This document shows positions 16,216 to 23,385 of a stretch of DNA of 38,354 nt, one piece after another. The first letter of the stretch is position 1; every line of letters starts with the position of its first letter. The position numbers and the translations under genes were made by a program. The stretch is taken from positions 1-38,354 of the forward strand of contig JAHIZJ010000028.1 in assembly GCA_018814765.1 (NCBI GenBank), in the 5' to 3' direction. A model generated the notes under the pieces. The model ran no database searches. It had not been told where the DNA came from and saw only the letters and a program-made list of their open reading frames with translations. The stretch is from Patescibacteria group bacterium (lineage in GTDB: Bacteria; Patescibacteriota; Patescibacteriia; JAHIZJ01).

Positions 16216-17042
16216 AATTAATCAATGGTAAGCTAATTGCCAAAAAGATTTTATCGGAGATTAAAGAGGGGGTGTCAAAAATGTCCACGCCTCCGGGTTT
16301 GGCAATAATTTTAGTGGGCTCTGATCCAGCCTCTCACCTTTATGTCAAAATAAAAGAACGGGCTTGTAAAAAGGTTGGTATCAATTTTGAAAAGTATCTA
16401 TTTATTTCATCATCCAGAGAAACTGAAATTATTGAAAAAATCCATATATTAAACAAACGCTCTGATATACATGGGATCGTGGTCCAGTTACCATTACCAG
16501 GACGATTAAATGAAAATAAAATAATTGCTGAAATTGATCCCACTAAAAACGCTGATGGTTTCCATCCAAAAAACACTGAGTTGTTATTAACAGGAGACTT
16601 GATGGTAGTACCAGCCTTAGCGCAAAGCGTTCTTCATCTGTTACATGACACAGGTGTAGACTTAAAAAGAAAAAAGGCTCTAGTGATTGGTAGGAGTAGT
16701 GTTTTTTATAACTTCTTAGCTAATGTATTATTGAAAGAGGGAATAGTCTCAGATTTTGCAAGCCCAGTTACTGGTCTAGCACTATCATCACAGGCAGATA
16801 TAGTAATTGTAGCAGTGGGACAACCAAAGTATCTCATGGCTGGGCATGTTAAAGATGGGGCCATTGTAATAGATATTGGTATAAATGAAACTGAAAAAGG
16901 CGTGGTTGGTGATGCAGACAGGCAATCCTTGGATAGCATGTCTGGCTATCTGTCGCCTGTACCTGGTGGGGTTGGTCCTTTGACGGTAGTTTCATTGTTA
17001 AAGAATATTCTCGAGTCAGCAGAAAAAAAGACTCCGAAATAA
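16212..17042 (+). CDS. folD: Bifunctional methylenetetrahydrofolate dehydrogenase/cyclohydrolase (divergent)
   Basis: Converts methylene-THF to formyl-THF, consuming the GlyA product. The 276-aa sequence keeps the catalytic YVKIK (Tyr44, Lys48), QLPLP (92-96), ADGFHP (114-119) and PGGVGPLTVVSLLKN near the end. Two family motifs are altered. The usual PCTP near residue 134 reads PALAQS, and the Rossmann segment after GRSS lacks the usual IVGxP (it reads VFYNFLA). NADP binding or dehydrogenase kinetics may therefore differ (inference). It is coupled to glyA by a 4-bp overlap. Its stop codon lies in the loop of a terminator that serves the convergent gene. Confidence 0.88.
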   Translation: MKLINGKLIAKKILSEIKEGVSKMSTPPGLAIILVGSDPASHLYVKIKERACKKVGINFEKYLFISSSRETEIIEKIHILNKRSDIHGIVVQLPLPGRLNENKIIAEIDPTKNADGFHPKNTELLLTGDLMVVPALAQSVLHLLHDTGVDLKRKKALVIGRSSVFYNFLANVLLKEGIVSDFASPVTGLALSSQADIVIVAVGQPKYLMAGHVKDGAIVIDIGINETEKGVVGDADRQSLDSMSGYLSPVPGGVGPLTVVSLLKNILESAEKKTPK

Positions 17043-17048
17043 TCGGAG
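17023..17048 (-). terminator. Terminator of the Asn-rich protein gene, overlapping the folD 3' end
   Basis: CTCCGA (17032-17037) pairs with TCGGAG (17043-17048). Read on the minus strand the stem is followed by a run of seven T residues. The 5-nt loop contains the folD TAA stop codon, so the terminator is built from coding sequence. Confidence 0.75.
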
Positions 17049-17075
17049 CCTCTTATAAAAAGTATAGAATTATAT

Positions 17076-17747
17076 TCAGTTCAAGGGGTCGTATCCATTG
17101 TCAACCTCTGTTTTATCGTCAAAACCGTCGCCATCGGTATCCTTTTTATACGGATCAGTTCCCAGGACACGTTCTTCGGCATCTGTTAGTCCGTCCTTAT
17201 CGGTATCGATGGCTGCATTAGTATTTTGGTTCGTGTTCGAATTTAGGTTAGTATTTGCATTAGAGTTGCCGTTAGCATTCGTATTGACATTTAAGTTAGC
17301 GTTGGAGTTAACGTTAGTGTTTGAGCTTGCGTTGGTATTACTGTTTTGGTTCGTGTTAACGTTGGTATTAACATTCACATTCTGGTTTGTGTTAACATTC
17401 AAGTTTGTGTTTAGATTGGTGTTATTTACCATTGCATTAGCGTTGCTGTTGATATTTTCGACGTTGGTGTTGTCATTAACTGTATCGTCATCGCTCATAC
17501 TTTGAAGAAGATACGTTGCGGCAGTTATTACTCCGGCCAGAACAAAGATAATAATAATGCCAATAATAACATACTTACGACGACTTCCCTCGTTATTATA
17601 TTCGGGCTCAGGTGGTGGAACTGGCGCTGAAGTGTCGTTAGTTGGTGGAACTGGCGCCTGAGGAGATGTCCCCGGTGGCGTTTGGGGAGGTCCTGACATT
17701 GGTGCCTGAGGAGGAGGCGCTGCGATGTTGGCTGGATCGTCGAACAT
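17076..17747 (-). CDS. Membrane-anchored protein with Asn-rich linker and TSP3/EF-hand-like DxDxDG repeats
   Basis: A 223-aa protein of unknown function with a clear architecture. Residues 1-55 are Pro-rich and without charge clusters. A single transmembrane helix follows (about 58-81, KYVIIGIIIIFVLAG). Then comes a run of about 90 residues made almost only of Asn alternating with Thr, Val, Ser, Ala and Leu (NTNLNVNTNQNVNVNTN). The end has two calcium-type motifs, DTDKDGLTDAEE and DTDGDGFDDKTE, as in thrombospondin type 3 repeats. The likely topology is N-in, with the linker and calcium domain outside. It is monocistronic, with its own promoter and terminator. A surface spacer or calcium-dependent adhesion role is inference. 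Confidence 0.75.
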   Translation of the reverse strand: MFDDPANIAAPPPQAPMSGPPQTPPGTSPQAPVPPTNDTSAPVPPPEPEYNNEGSRRKYVIIGIIIIFVLAGVITAATYLLQSMSDDDTVNDNTNVENINSNANAMVNNTNLNTNLNVNTNQNVNVNTNVNTNQNSNTNASSNTNVNSNANLNVNTNANGNSNANTNLNSNTNQNTNAAIDTDKDGLTDAEERVLGTDPYKKDTDGDGFDDKTEVDNGYDPLN

Positions 17748-17776
17748 AAGTTTAATGTGAATTATTGAATAACTAC

Positions 17777-17805
17777 ATTATACCATCTTTTCAAAAAACC
17801 ATCAA
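17777..17805 (-). promoter_or_regulatory. Promoter of the Asn-rich protein gene
   Basis: Minus strand: TTGATG (17800-17805), 17-bp spacer, TATAAT (17777-17782). It overlaps the divergent ychF promoter. Confidence 0.7.
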
Positions 17806-17815
17806 ATGATATACT
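17788..17815 (+). promoter_or_regulatory. Promoter of ychF
   Basis: TTTTCA (17788-17793), 16-bp spacer, TATACT (17810-17815) with an extended TGA just before the -10. It is interleaved with the promoter of the divergent gene. Confidence 0.6.
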
Positions 17816-17841
17816 TAACAACTAATTGACTAATTGCACTT

Positions 17842-18900
17842 ATGTCATTTTCAATCGGTATAGTTGGACTTCCAAATGTTGGAAAATCCACGTTATTTCA
17901 GGCCCTAACAAGAAAACAAGTAAATACTTCAAACCATCCATTTTGTACAATTGATCCAAATGTTGAAGTTGTGGCTGTGCCTGATAATAGGCTAAAGCAG
18001 CTGACCGAGATAGTCAAACCAAAAAAAATAATACCGACTACGGTTGAATTTTATGATATTGCCGGTTTGGTCAAGGGCGCTCATAAGGGCGAGGGGCTGG
18101 GTAACATGTTCTTGTCAAATATACGACGAGTTGATGCTATTGGACACATGATAAGGAACTTTGAATCAACCGATGTGACCCATATATCTGGAGCCATTGA
18201 TCCCATCTCCGACGCACTGGTGGTAAATTTAGAATTAATAATGTCTGACCTCTCCTTAGTTGACAAGCACCTGTCAGAGCTGAAAGTAGCAAGTGGTGAC
18301 ATAAAGGCTCGTAATATGGCTATTGTTTTAAAAAAGCTACAAGTAGCTTTTAAAAAAGGTGAACCGGCCAGTGATATTACATTTAGTGATGAGGAAAAAG
18401 CTATAGTTAATGATCTTGATCTGCTGACCTCCAAGCCAATGCTCTATATTGTGAACCAAGATGAAGACAAAACTCCGAGTCAAACAGCGGAGGGGCTAGA
18501 GCCAAGGGTGGCGCTATCTGCCAAGACAGAAGCAATATTAGCTACCCTATCAGACGAAGAACAGAAAAAGTATAAGGCAGACTTAAATATTGAAGGTGGT
18601 GGATTGGAAAAATTGATACATATGGCCTACAAGATTCTAGACCTGATTACATTTTATACGATTAAAAGCGATATTCTTCAAGCCAGAACTATACCCATGG
18701 GAACTACAGCACTAGAAGCAGCCGGTAGAATACACACTGACCTTCAAACCGGATTTATTAAGGCTGAGGTTATTTCTAGTGAAGACCTTATAGCAGCCGG
18801 CTCTGAAGCATCAGCCAGAGATAAAGGTCAGATCAGAGCAGAAGGCAAAGACTACGGGGTGAAGAATGGTGACGTAATCAATATTGTATCAAGAGTTTAA
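17842..18900 (+). CDS. ychF: Ribosome-binding ATPase YchF (Obg-like family)
   Basis: An Obg-family P-loop protein that prefers ATP and binds ribosomes; it is linked to stress responses and translation-start control in other bacteria. The 352-aa protein has G1 GLPNVGKSTLFQALT, the conserved NHPFCTIDPN, G3 DIAGLVKGAHKGEGLGN and the G4 variant NQDE in place of NKxD, which explains the relaxed nucleotide choice in this family. The C-terminal TGS-type domain ends DYGVKNGDVINIVSRV. Six bases after its stop the promoter of the small-ORF unit begins, and no separate terminator for ychF is visible. Confidence 0.93.
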   Translation: MSFSIGIVGLPNVGKSTLFQALTRKQVNTSNHPFCTIDPNVEVVAVPDNRLKQLTEIVKPKKIIPTTVEFYDIAGLVKGAHKGEGLGNMFLSNIRRVDAIGHMIRNFESTDVTHISGAIDPISDALVVNLELIMSDLSLVDKHLSELKVASGDIKARNMAIVLKKLQVAFKKGEPASDITFSDEEKAIVNDLDLLTSKPMLYIVNQDEDKTPSQTAEGLEPRVALSAKTEAILATLSDEEQKKYKADLNIEGGGLEKLIHMAYKILDLITFYTIKSDILQARTIPMGTTALEAAGRIHTDLQTGFIKAEVISSEDLIAAGSEASARDKGQIRAEGKDYGVKNGDVINIVSRV

Positions 18901-18905
18901 GCTAT

Positions 18906-18934
18906 TTGACGTTGATAGAAAAAAATTCTATTAT
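18906..18934 (+). promoter_or_regulatory. Promoter of the small-ORF transcription unit
   Basis: TTGACG (18906-18911), 17-bp spacer, TATTAT (18929-18934). It is close to consensus. It starts 6 bp after the ychF stop. Confidence 0.78.
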
Positions 18935-18941
18935 ATAAGTA

Positions 18942-19000
18942 GAACTGTATTAACAAGTTCGTTAACAAGGTCACTCTAGACAAGGTCATGGAGTGATTTT
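18942..19000 (+). promoter_or_regulatory. Structured leader with ACAAGGTCA repeats
   Basis: The predicted 90-nt leader has two competing hairpins: GAACT/AGTTC (18942-18960) and TTAAC/GTTAA (18950-18965). It also has a TCACTC/GAGTGA stem (18971-18996). The 9-mer ACAAGGTCA occurs at 18965-18973 and 18980-18988, and the related ACAAGTTC at 18953-18960. It could be an operator or an attenuator; neither is shown. Confidence 0.4.
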
Positions 19001-19029
19001 CTATTCATCACAACGAAAGGAGAGCGAGT

Positions 19030-19200
19030 ATGCGGAGGGATAGGCCGGTCAGGGTAACACAACGCATCTTGAGGAAAAGAAATCATTTTCGGGCTTTAGT
19101 CTATATTGATCCAGGGCTGGCCCGAATGCAGATAACGATCCTGACCTTATTGGCGCGTCCAACCAAGTTCCGCTTATCGAGATTTTGGGCAAAATGCTAA
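19030..19200 (+). CDS. Small Arg-rich ORF (56 aa) of unknown function
   Basis: This ORF is below the cutoff of the supplied track. It has an unusually good ribosome-binding site (AAAGGAG, 7 nt before the ATG), a near-consensus promoter 96 bp upstream of the ATG and a 12-bp-stem terminator 16 bp after its stop. The product starts MRRDRPVRVTQRILRKR, is about one-fifth Arg, has a short hydrophobic stretch (MQITILTLLA) and ends in Cys. I recognise no family. The segment is visibly GC-richer than its surroundings. It might be a small basic nucleic-acid-binding or membrane-active peptide, or the whole unit could be a non-coding RNA in which the ORF is incidental. The expression signals are what make it credible. 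Confidence 0.5.
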   Translation: MRRDRPVRVTQRILRKRNHFRALVYIDPGLARMQITILTLLARPTKFRLSRFWAKC

Positions 19201-19216
19201 CCGTTCCTTGTGTCAT

Positions 19217-19250
19217 GTAGTTGAGGCACCATGCTTCAACTACTTTTTTT
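19217..19250 (+). terminator. Strong intrinsic terminator of the small-ORF unit
   Basis: GTAGTTGAGGCA (19217-19228) pairs with TGCTTCAACTAC (19232-19243): 12 bp with one wobble, loop CCA, then seven T residues. The last codons of the convergent methylase gene lie inside it. Confidence 0.88.
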
Positions 19251-20426
19251 ATGAAAAACATAAATTTCTCTGGCAATGCCTTGGCCCGGTCGTTTGTAAA
19301 CAAGTGGCAGTTGGCCGACCCAGTTCGGATAGGAGGCCAATTCAAATCCAAGTTTTAGTATATTGTTGATAATATTTACACGATAATCCTTTCTCTTAGT
19401 AACATAACGCGGAAAAACTATAACAACGCGACCATCCTGCCTTAGGATTTTTTTAAAGACCTTAAAACTGTTAAGATACAATTTGTCCAAGTCTAAGAAT
19501 ATTTTATTTAGCTCGTTCGAACGTCTAGGAAGGTCGGTTGGCCCAAGATAGGGCTCTGTTACAATGGCGGTAACAGAATTGTGAGACATGTTTAACTGAC
19601 GCACATCACGATTAATAAGTCTAAGATTTTTTAATCCCAGGTTGAGGCTTTTGCGCATCCAGGCTAGGTTGCTTTTAGTGCTTTTAATTGCTTGTGGATT
19701 AATATCAGAGCCTATCAGATTAGTAATCCCCATTAACCAAGCTTCCTGTAAAATTGTTCCACCACCACAGAAAGGATCCATAATAGTGTCGCATGTTTTT
19801 AATTGAGCCAGATTGATCAGGATTTGTGCTAGTTTTGGTGGTAGCATCCCCTGTTTCATGTCACGAGTAGGTCGGCCAAAGTCTCTACTGCTGTAAGCTT
19901 GGTAGTCCTGTACTGCTAAGGTGTGTCCTAGATGAGCCTGCTTATCGTCAAATATCACTACAATCTCTCCACCTTTTTTAAGTAGACCATTGCGAGTGAC
20001 AACAACCGAAGAAAGAGGGTTTTCCTTGGAGCTGACCCAACGAGCGCTTTGACCGGCAGCTCTGTAGGAATTTTTTATATTCAAACCAATATCCTTAATC
20101 TGTTTAAAATTCAGACCTCCTTTTGTTGCATATGAACTGATACCGAAAACAACCCTTTTGTCATTTTTTAGCAGCTGTTGTAAGAATTCATGTTGTGGTA
20201 ATTTTTTAAGTACTTGATTACTACTGACAGTGGACAATATGTGTCCAATTTTAATAGTACCGCCTAGTTTATTCAGGATTTTACAATAATCGTAAGTATC
20301 GATTTTATTGGCAATTATTGAGGTGTCAGTTGGGGTGTTTATTCCTGACAAATGCTTGATTTGGCTAAATATTTCAGCTCTGCAAAGACCTGTATTATTA
20401 CCAATAATGAAGAATATTTTAGACAT
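19236..20426 (-). CDS. Trm11-like SAM-dependent tRNA/RNA (guanine-N2) methyltransferase
   Basis: A Rossmann-fold methyltransferase of the UPF0020/Trm11 type, 396 aa. The N-terminal half is diverged and could hold a THUMP-like RNA-binding region. The family block SRDFGRPTRDMKQGMLPPKLA (about 180-200) precedes the SAM-binding DPFCGGGT (217-224), GSDINPQAI, and TEPYLGP (290-296). The last replaces the DPPYG catalytic motif in the manner of Trm11 proteins. The likely substrate is tRNA guanosine, giving m2G (inference from the family). It is convergent with the small-ORF unit and its 3' end overlaps that terminator by several codons. Confidence 0.82.
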   Translation of the reverse strand: MSKIFFIIGNNTGLCRAEIFSQIKHLSGINTPTDTSIIANKIDTYDYCKILNKLGGTIKIGHILSTVSSNQVLKKLPQHEFLQQLLKNDKRVVFGISSYATKGGLNFKQIKDIGLNIKNSYRAAGQSARWVSSKENPLSSVVVTRNGLLKKGGEIVVIFDDKQAHLGHTLAVQDYQAYSSRDFGRPTRDMKQGMLPPKLAQILINLAQLKTCDTIMDPFCGGGTILQEAWLMGITNLIGSDINPQAIKSTKSNLAWMRKSLNLGLKNLRLINRDVRQLNMSHNSVTAIVTEPYLGPTDLPRRSNELNKIFLDLDKLYLNSFKVFKKILRQDGRVVIVFPRYVTKRKDYRVNIINNILKLGFELASYPNWVGQLPLVYKRPGQGIAREIYVFHKKSS

Positions 20427-20530
20427 AATCAGGGGTTGATAAAATAATATACCTATGTTATGGTGGGTAGGAGGATGTAGTCAAATAGACTAGATCTATT
20501 TTAACACTAATACGTAGCATAACCAATTTC

Positions 20531-20995
20531 ATGAACAAACCATACGAATTGCTTTACCTGATTCCAACGCAAATAAGCGATGAGGATCTAAAGAAAATTA
20601 CCGACAAAGTAGATCAACTTATTGAGTCTCATGATGGCACAATAATAAAGAGTGAGCTTTGGGGTAAGAAGAAGCTAGCCTATCCGATTAAACGAGTTAA
20701 GCAAGCACACTATTGGCTAGTAGAATTTGATGCACCCAGTTCAACGAATGAAAAGGTGACCCAGGGTATGAAATTAATAACTGAAATAATCAGATTTATA
20801 TTTGTGCATAGAGTTGACTATAAGGTTGAGAAAAAATCTGATCAATCAAACAGTAAGACAGAAAAACAGCCAGCCAAGAATATTCCAGCTGTTGTTGAGC
20901 CAGCAGCCAGTCCGTCAGTTACCACACCTAAAAAAGATAAAGTCAGCTTAGAAGATTTAGATCGAAAGCTTGATGAAATACTTGATGAAGAATAA
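20531..20995 (+). CDS. rpsF: Ribosomal protein S6 with extended C-terminus
   Basis: A small-subunit protein that pairs with S18 on the platform. The core (about residues 1-98) shows YELLYLIPTQISDEDL, WGKKKLAYPIKRVKQAHYWLVEF and the end of the alpha/beta fold. A further 55 residues form a Ser/Pro/Lys-rich linker and a charged helix, VSLEDLDRKLDEILDEE. Long acidic S6 tails are known in some bacteria. It heads the classic rpsF-ssb-rpsR order, followed here by efp. Confidence 0.94.
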   Translation: MNKPYELLYLIPTQISDEDLKKITDKVDQLIESHDGTIIKSELWGKKKLAYPIKRVKQAHYWLVEFDAPSSTNEKVTQGMKLITEIIRFIFVHRVDYKVEKKSDQSNSKTEKQPAKNIPAVVEPAASPSVTTPKKDKVSLEDLDRKLDEILDEE

Positions 20996-21023
20996 ATTTA
21001 TATAATTATTGAAAGAAAATATC

Positions 21024-21464
21024 ATGAATTTGAATAAAGCAATGATCCTGGGAAATCTTACACGAGAGCCTGAAACCAGGACTACTCCAAAGGGACAAGC
21101 TGTGAGTAATTTTGGTGTGGCCACTAATCGTGTTTGGCGTGATCAACAGTCAGGAGAGAAAAAGCAATCGGCTGAATATCATAATGTTGTTGCTTGGGGG
21201 AAATTAGCCGATATCTGCACTCAGTATTTGCACAAAGGAAGTAAGGTTTACATCGAAGGTCGCCTACAAACACGATCATGGGATGATCCATCAGGACAGA
21301 AAAAATATCGTACTGAAATAATTGCTGAAAACATGATAATGCTTGACCGTAAAGGTGACACGCCTGATGCGGGAACCCAAGCGACACAAGCAGATGCTAA
21401 TGAAAACAAACCCCCAGTAGCTACTCCGGACGAAGAAATTAGCGTAGAAGATATACCATTTTAA
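21024..21464 (+). CDS. ssb: Single-stranded DNA-binding protein
   Basis: An OB-fold protein that coats ssDNA and recruits repair and replication partners. The track ORF begins at a TTG (21009); the ATG at 21024 (MNLNKAMILGNLTREPETR) fits the family start and gives 147 aa. Motifs include FGVATNRVW, EYHNVVAWGKLADI, YIEGRLQTRSW and IIAENMIML. A disordered Asp/Ala/Thr-rich linker leads to the acidic partner-binding tip EDIPF. It lies between rpsF and rpsR, the usual arrangement. Confidence 0.95.
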   Translation: MNLNKAMILGNLTREPETRTTPKGQAVSNFGVATNRVWRDQQSGEKKQSAEYHNVVAWGKLADICTQYLHKGSKVYIEGRLQTRSWDDPSGQKKYRTEIIAENMIMLDRKGDTPDAGTQATQADANENKPPVATPDEEISVEDIPF

Positions 21465-21476
21465 GAGATAATAATT

Positions 21477-21698
21477 ATGCAAGAAAAAACCACAAAAGAT
21501 AAAAGTTGCTATTTATGCGCTCAGGGCATTATTGAAGTTGATTACAAAGACACTCAACTACTCCAGAGATTTACTTCATCGTATACAAAAATATTACCCA
21601 AAAAGAGACTTAATACTTGCGCTAAGCATCAAAGAAAGCTAACCACCGCTATCAAACGTGCACGACAAATGGCTCTCTTACCAACTACAGGAAGATAG
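21477..21698 (+). CDS. rpsR: Ribosomal protein S18 (Cys-containing form)
   Basis: The 73-aa protein is a small-subunit component that forms a dimer with S6. The C-terminal block [22 protein letters not shown] is diagnostic. It keeps a CYLC pair near the N-terminus and CAKH later, i.e. a CxxC...CxxH set that could bind zinc, as in the Cys-rich version of S18. The stop is 1 bp before the efp ATG. Confidence 0.94.
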   Translation: MQEKTTKDKSCYLCAQGIIEVDYKDTQLLQRFTSSYTKILPKKRLNTCAKHQRKLTTAIKRARQMALLPTTGR

Positions 21699-21699
21699 T

Positions 21700-22260
21700 A
21701 TGTTGGGAATGAATGACCTTTCCGTTGGAAAAGTATTTAAATACAATTCAGCGCCACATATCGTTATTAAGTCCGATCACCTTCAAATGGGCAGGGGGAG
21801 TGCTGTGGTACGAACAAAAATTAGAAATTTATTAGCCGGGCAGGTTCTTGAGGTAACGTTTAAACCGGGTGATAAAATAGAAGAAGCAGATCTTAGTCGT
21901 AGTCGAGCCACATATTTATATAGTGATGAGGCTAATCTGTATTTCATGGATAGCCAAAGCTATGAACAATTTACGATTCCTAAATCATTGGTTGGAGATA
22001 ACCAGTTTTTTATTTGCGAAAACAGTGACGTTGGTATATTTAGTTTTGAAGACAAGCCTGTCTCGGTCGAGTTACCTAAAAAGGTTGAGCTGAAAGTAGC
22101 TGAAACAGCACCCGGGATAAGAGGGAATACTGCACAAGGGAGCGTAATGAAGCCGGCTGTTTTGAGCACCGGTCTGAAAATAAATGTCCCTCTTTTTGTA
22201 AAAGACGGAGACACTGTACGGGTCAACACAGAAACACAACAATACGTAGAACGAGTTTAG
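21700..22260 (+). CDS. efp: Elongation factor P (Arg at the modification site)
   Basis: Relieves ribosome stalling at polyproline stretches. The track start lies inside rpsR; the ATG at 21700 has AGGAAG upstream and gives 187 aa, the usual length (an ATG at 21709 is possible). The KOW-like N-terminal domain carries SDHLQMGRGSAVVRTKIRNL. The loop tip that is Lys34 in E. coli is Arg (R32 with this start). The two OB domains follow, with GIRGNTAQGSVMKPAVLSTG and a typical end, NTETQQYVERV. The Arg suggests either EarP-type rhamnosylation or an unmodified factor; no modification gene is in the window. A bidirectional terminator follows. Confidence 0.93.
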   Translation: MLGMNDLSVGKVFKYNSAPHIVIKSDHLQMGRGSAVVRTKIRNLLAGQVLEVTFKPGDKIEEADLSRSRATYLYSDEANLYFMDSQSYEQFTIPKSLVGDNQFFICENSDVGIFSFEDKPVSVELPKKVELKVAETAPGIRGNTAQGSVMKPAVLSTGLKINVPLFVKDGDTVRVNTETQQYVERV

Positions 22261-22266
22261 TAATAA

Positions 22267-22302
22267 TAAAAAAACGCTCCTAATAATAAGAGCGTTTTTT
22301 TA
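22267..22302. terminator. Bidirectional terminator between efp and recA
   Basis: ACGCTC (22274-22279) pairs with GAGCGT (22290-22295) around a 10-nt loop, with seven A before and seven T after, so it works for both convergent genes. Confidence 0.85.
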
Positions 22303-22308
22303 TATAGT

Positions 22309-23313
22309 CTATTGAGGTACCGCAGATTGAATGGCTTTTCTAATTTCAGCCATTAGTTTGGGATCGCTTCTTAAGTTTTGTCGGGTAGCCTCGCGACCTA
22401 GGCCCAGCTTCTTATCCCCATAGGTATAAGAATTACCTGATTTTTTTATTACATCGTATTTAATTCCAGTATCTATCAAATCGCCGGCAATAGAAATGCC
22501 TTCATTATACATTATATCGAATTCAGTCCTTTTGAACGGTGCGGCCACTTTATTTTTAACAATTTTAACCTTAACTCGATTACCCACCACATCATCTAAT
22601 TTCTTTAGTTGAACCGATCGTCGAATTTCAATACGTTGGGATGAATAAAATTTAAGAGCATTACCGCCGGGGGTGGTTTCCGGATTACCAAACATGACAC
22701 CAATTTTCATTCTAATCTGGTTTATAAAGATGACCGATGTCTTTGTTTTGCTAACTATTCCGGCCAGCTTTCTTAGTGCCTGACTCATTAAACGTGCTTG
22801 AAGCCCTATGTGTCTATCACCCATTTCACCATCTATTTCTGCTTTTGGTGTAAGTGCGGCGACAGAGTCGATCACTATAACATCAACAGAGTTGGAACGT
22901 ACTAAGGTTTCAACTATCTCCAAAGCTTGCTCACCCGTGTCAGGCTGAGAAATAAGCAATTCATCTACATTGACACCAATCTTCTTTGCATAATCTGGAT
23001 CTAAAGCATGCTCCGCATCTACAAAGGCAGCAACACCTCCTGTTTTTTGTGCTTCAGATACAATGTGCTGTGCTAAGGTGGTTTTACCTGATGACTCCGG
23101 GCCGTAGATCTCTATAACTCTACCACGGGGAACGCCGCCTACTCCTAGAGCAATGTCGAGAGAAAGACAGCCTGTTGATATTGCTTCTACGTTCATCTTT
23201 TTTGCTTCACCTAGGCGCATGATTGCTCCATCGCCAAAACGTTCTTTGATTTGTTCTACAGCTGCTTGGGCACTCTTGACCTTTTTTTCTGTAGTTGATG
23301 ATTTTTTTGACAT
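22309..23313 (-). CDS. recA: Recombinase RecA
   Basis: ATP-dependent strand-exchange protein. The track starts at 23349; the ATG at 23313 ([16 protein letters not shown]) has an AAAAGGAAAT ribosome-binding site and gives 334 aa. Walker A is GPESSGKTT (71-79), Walker [13 protein letters not shown], and loop L2 is [16 protein letters not shown]. The C-terminus stops at [10 protein letters not shown], without the long acidic tail found in E. coli. No LexA-type box (GAACnnnnGTTC) is visible upstream. It follows the RodZ-like gene and ftsK on the same strand with a 72-bp gap. Confidence 0.96.
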   Translation of the reverse strand: MSKKSSTTEKKVKSAQAAVEQIKERFGDGAIMRLGEAKKMNVEAISTGCLSLDIALGVGGVPRGRVIEIYGPESSGKTTLAQHIVSEAQKTGGVAAFVDAEHALDPDYAKKIGVNVDELLISQPDTGEQALEIVETLVRSNSVDVIVIDSVAALTPKAEIDGEMGDRHIGLQARLMSQALRKLAGIVSKTKTSVIFINQIRMKIGVMFGNPETTPGGNALKFYSSQRIEIRRSVQLKKLDDVVGNRVKVKIVKNKVAAPFKRTEFDIMYNEGISIAGDLIDTGIKYDVIKKSGNSYTYGDKKLGLGREATRQNLRSDPKLMAEIRKAIQSAVPQ

Positions 23314-23385
23314 ATATTTCCTTTTATTACTCCTTGCCGCGCACTCCATTGATATTGGAATAACGTTTTTTATTATTATTAACGA

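Noticed and set aside
17098-17505. 135-aa plus-strand ORF rich in Leu, Phe and Val
   Set aside because: It is the complement of the Asn-rich repeat; its odd composition follows from the repeat and it has no ribosome-binding site or homology-like motif.
19049-19351. 100-aa minus-strand ORF opposite the small-ORF unit
   Set aside because: It overlaps the end of the methylase gene in another frame and lacks its own ribosome-binding site; the plus-strand 56-aa ORF has far better signals.
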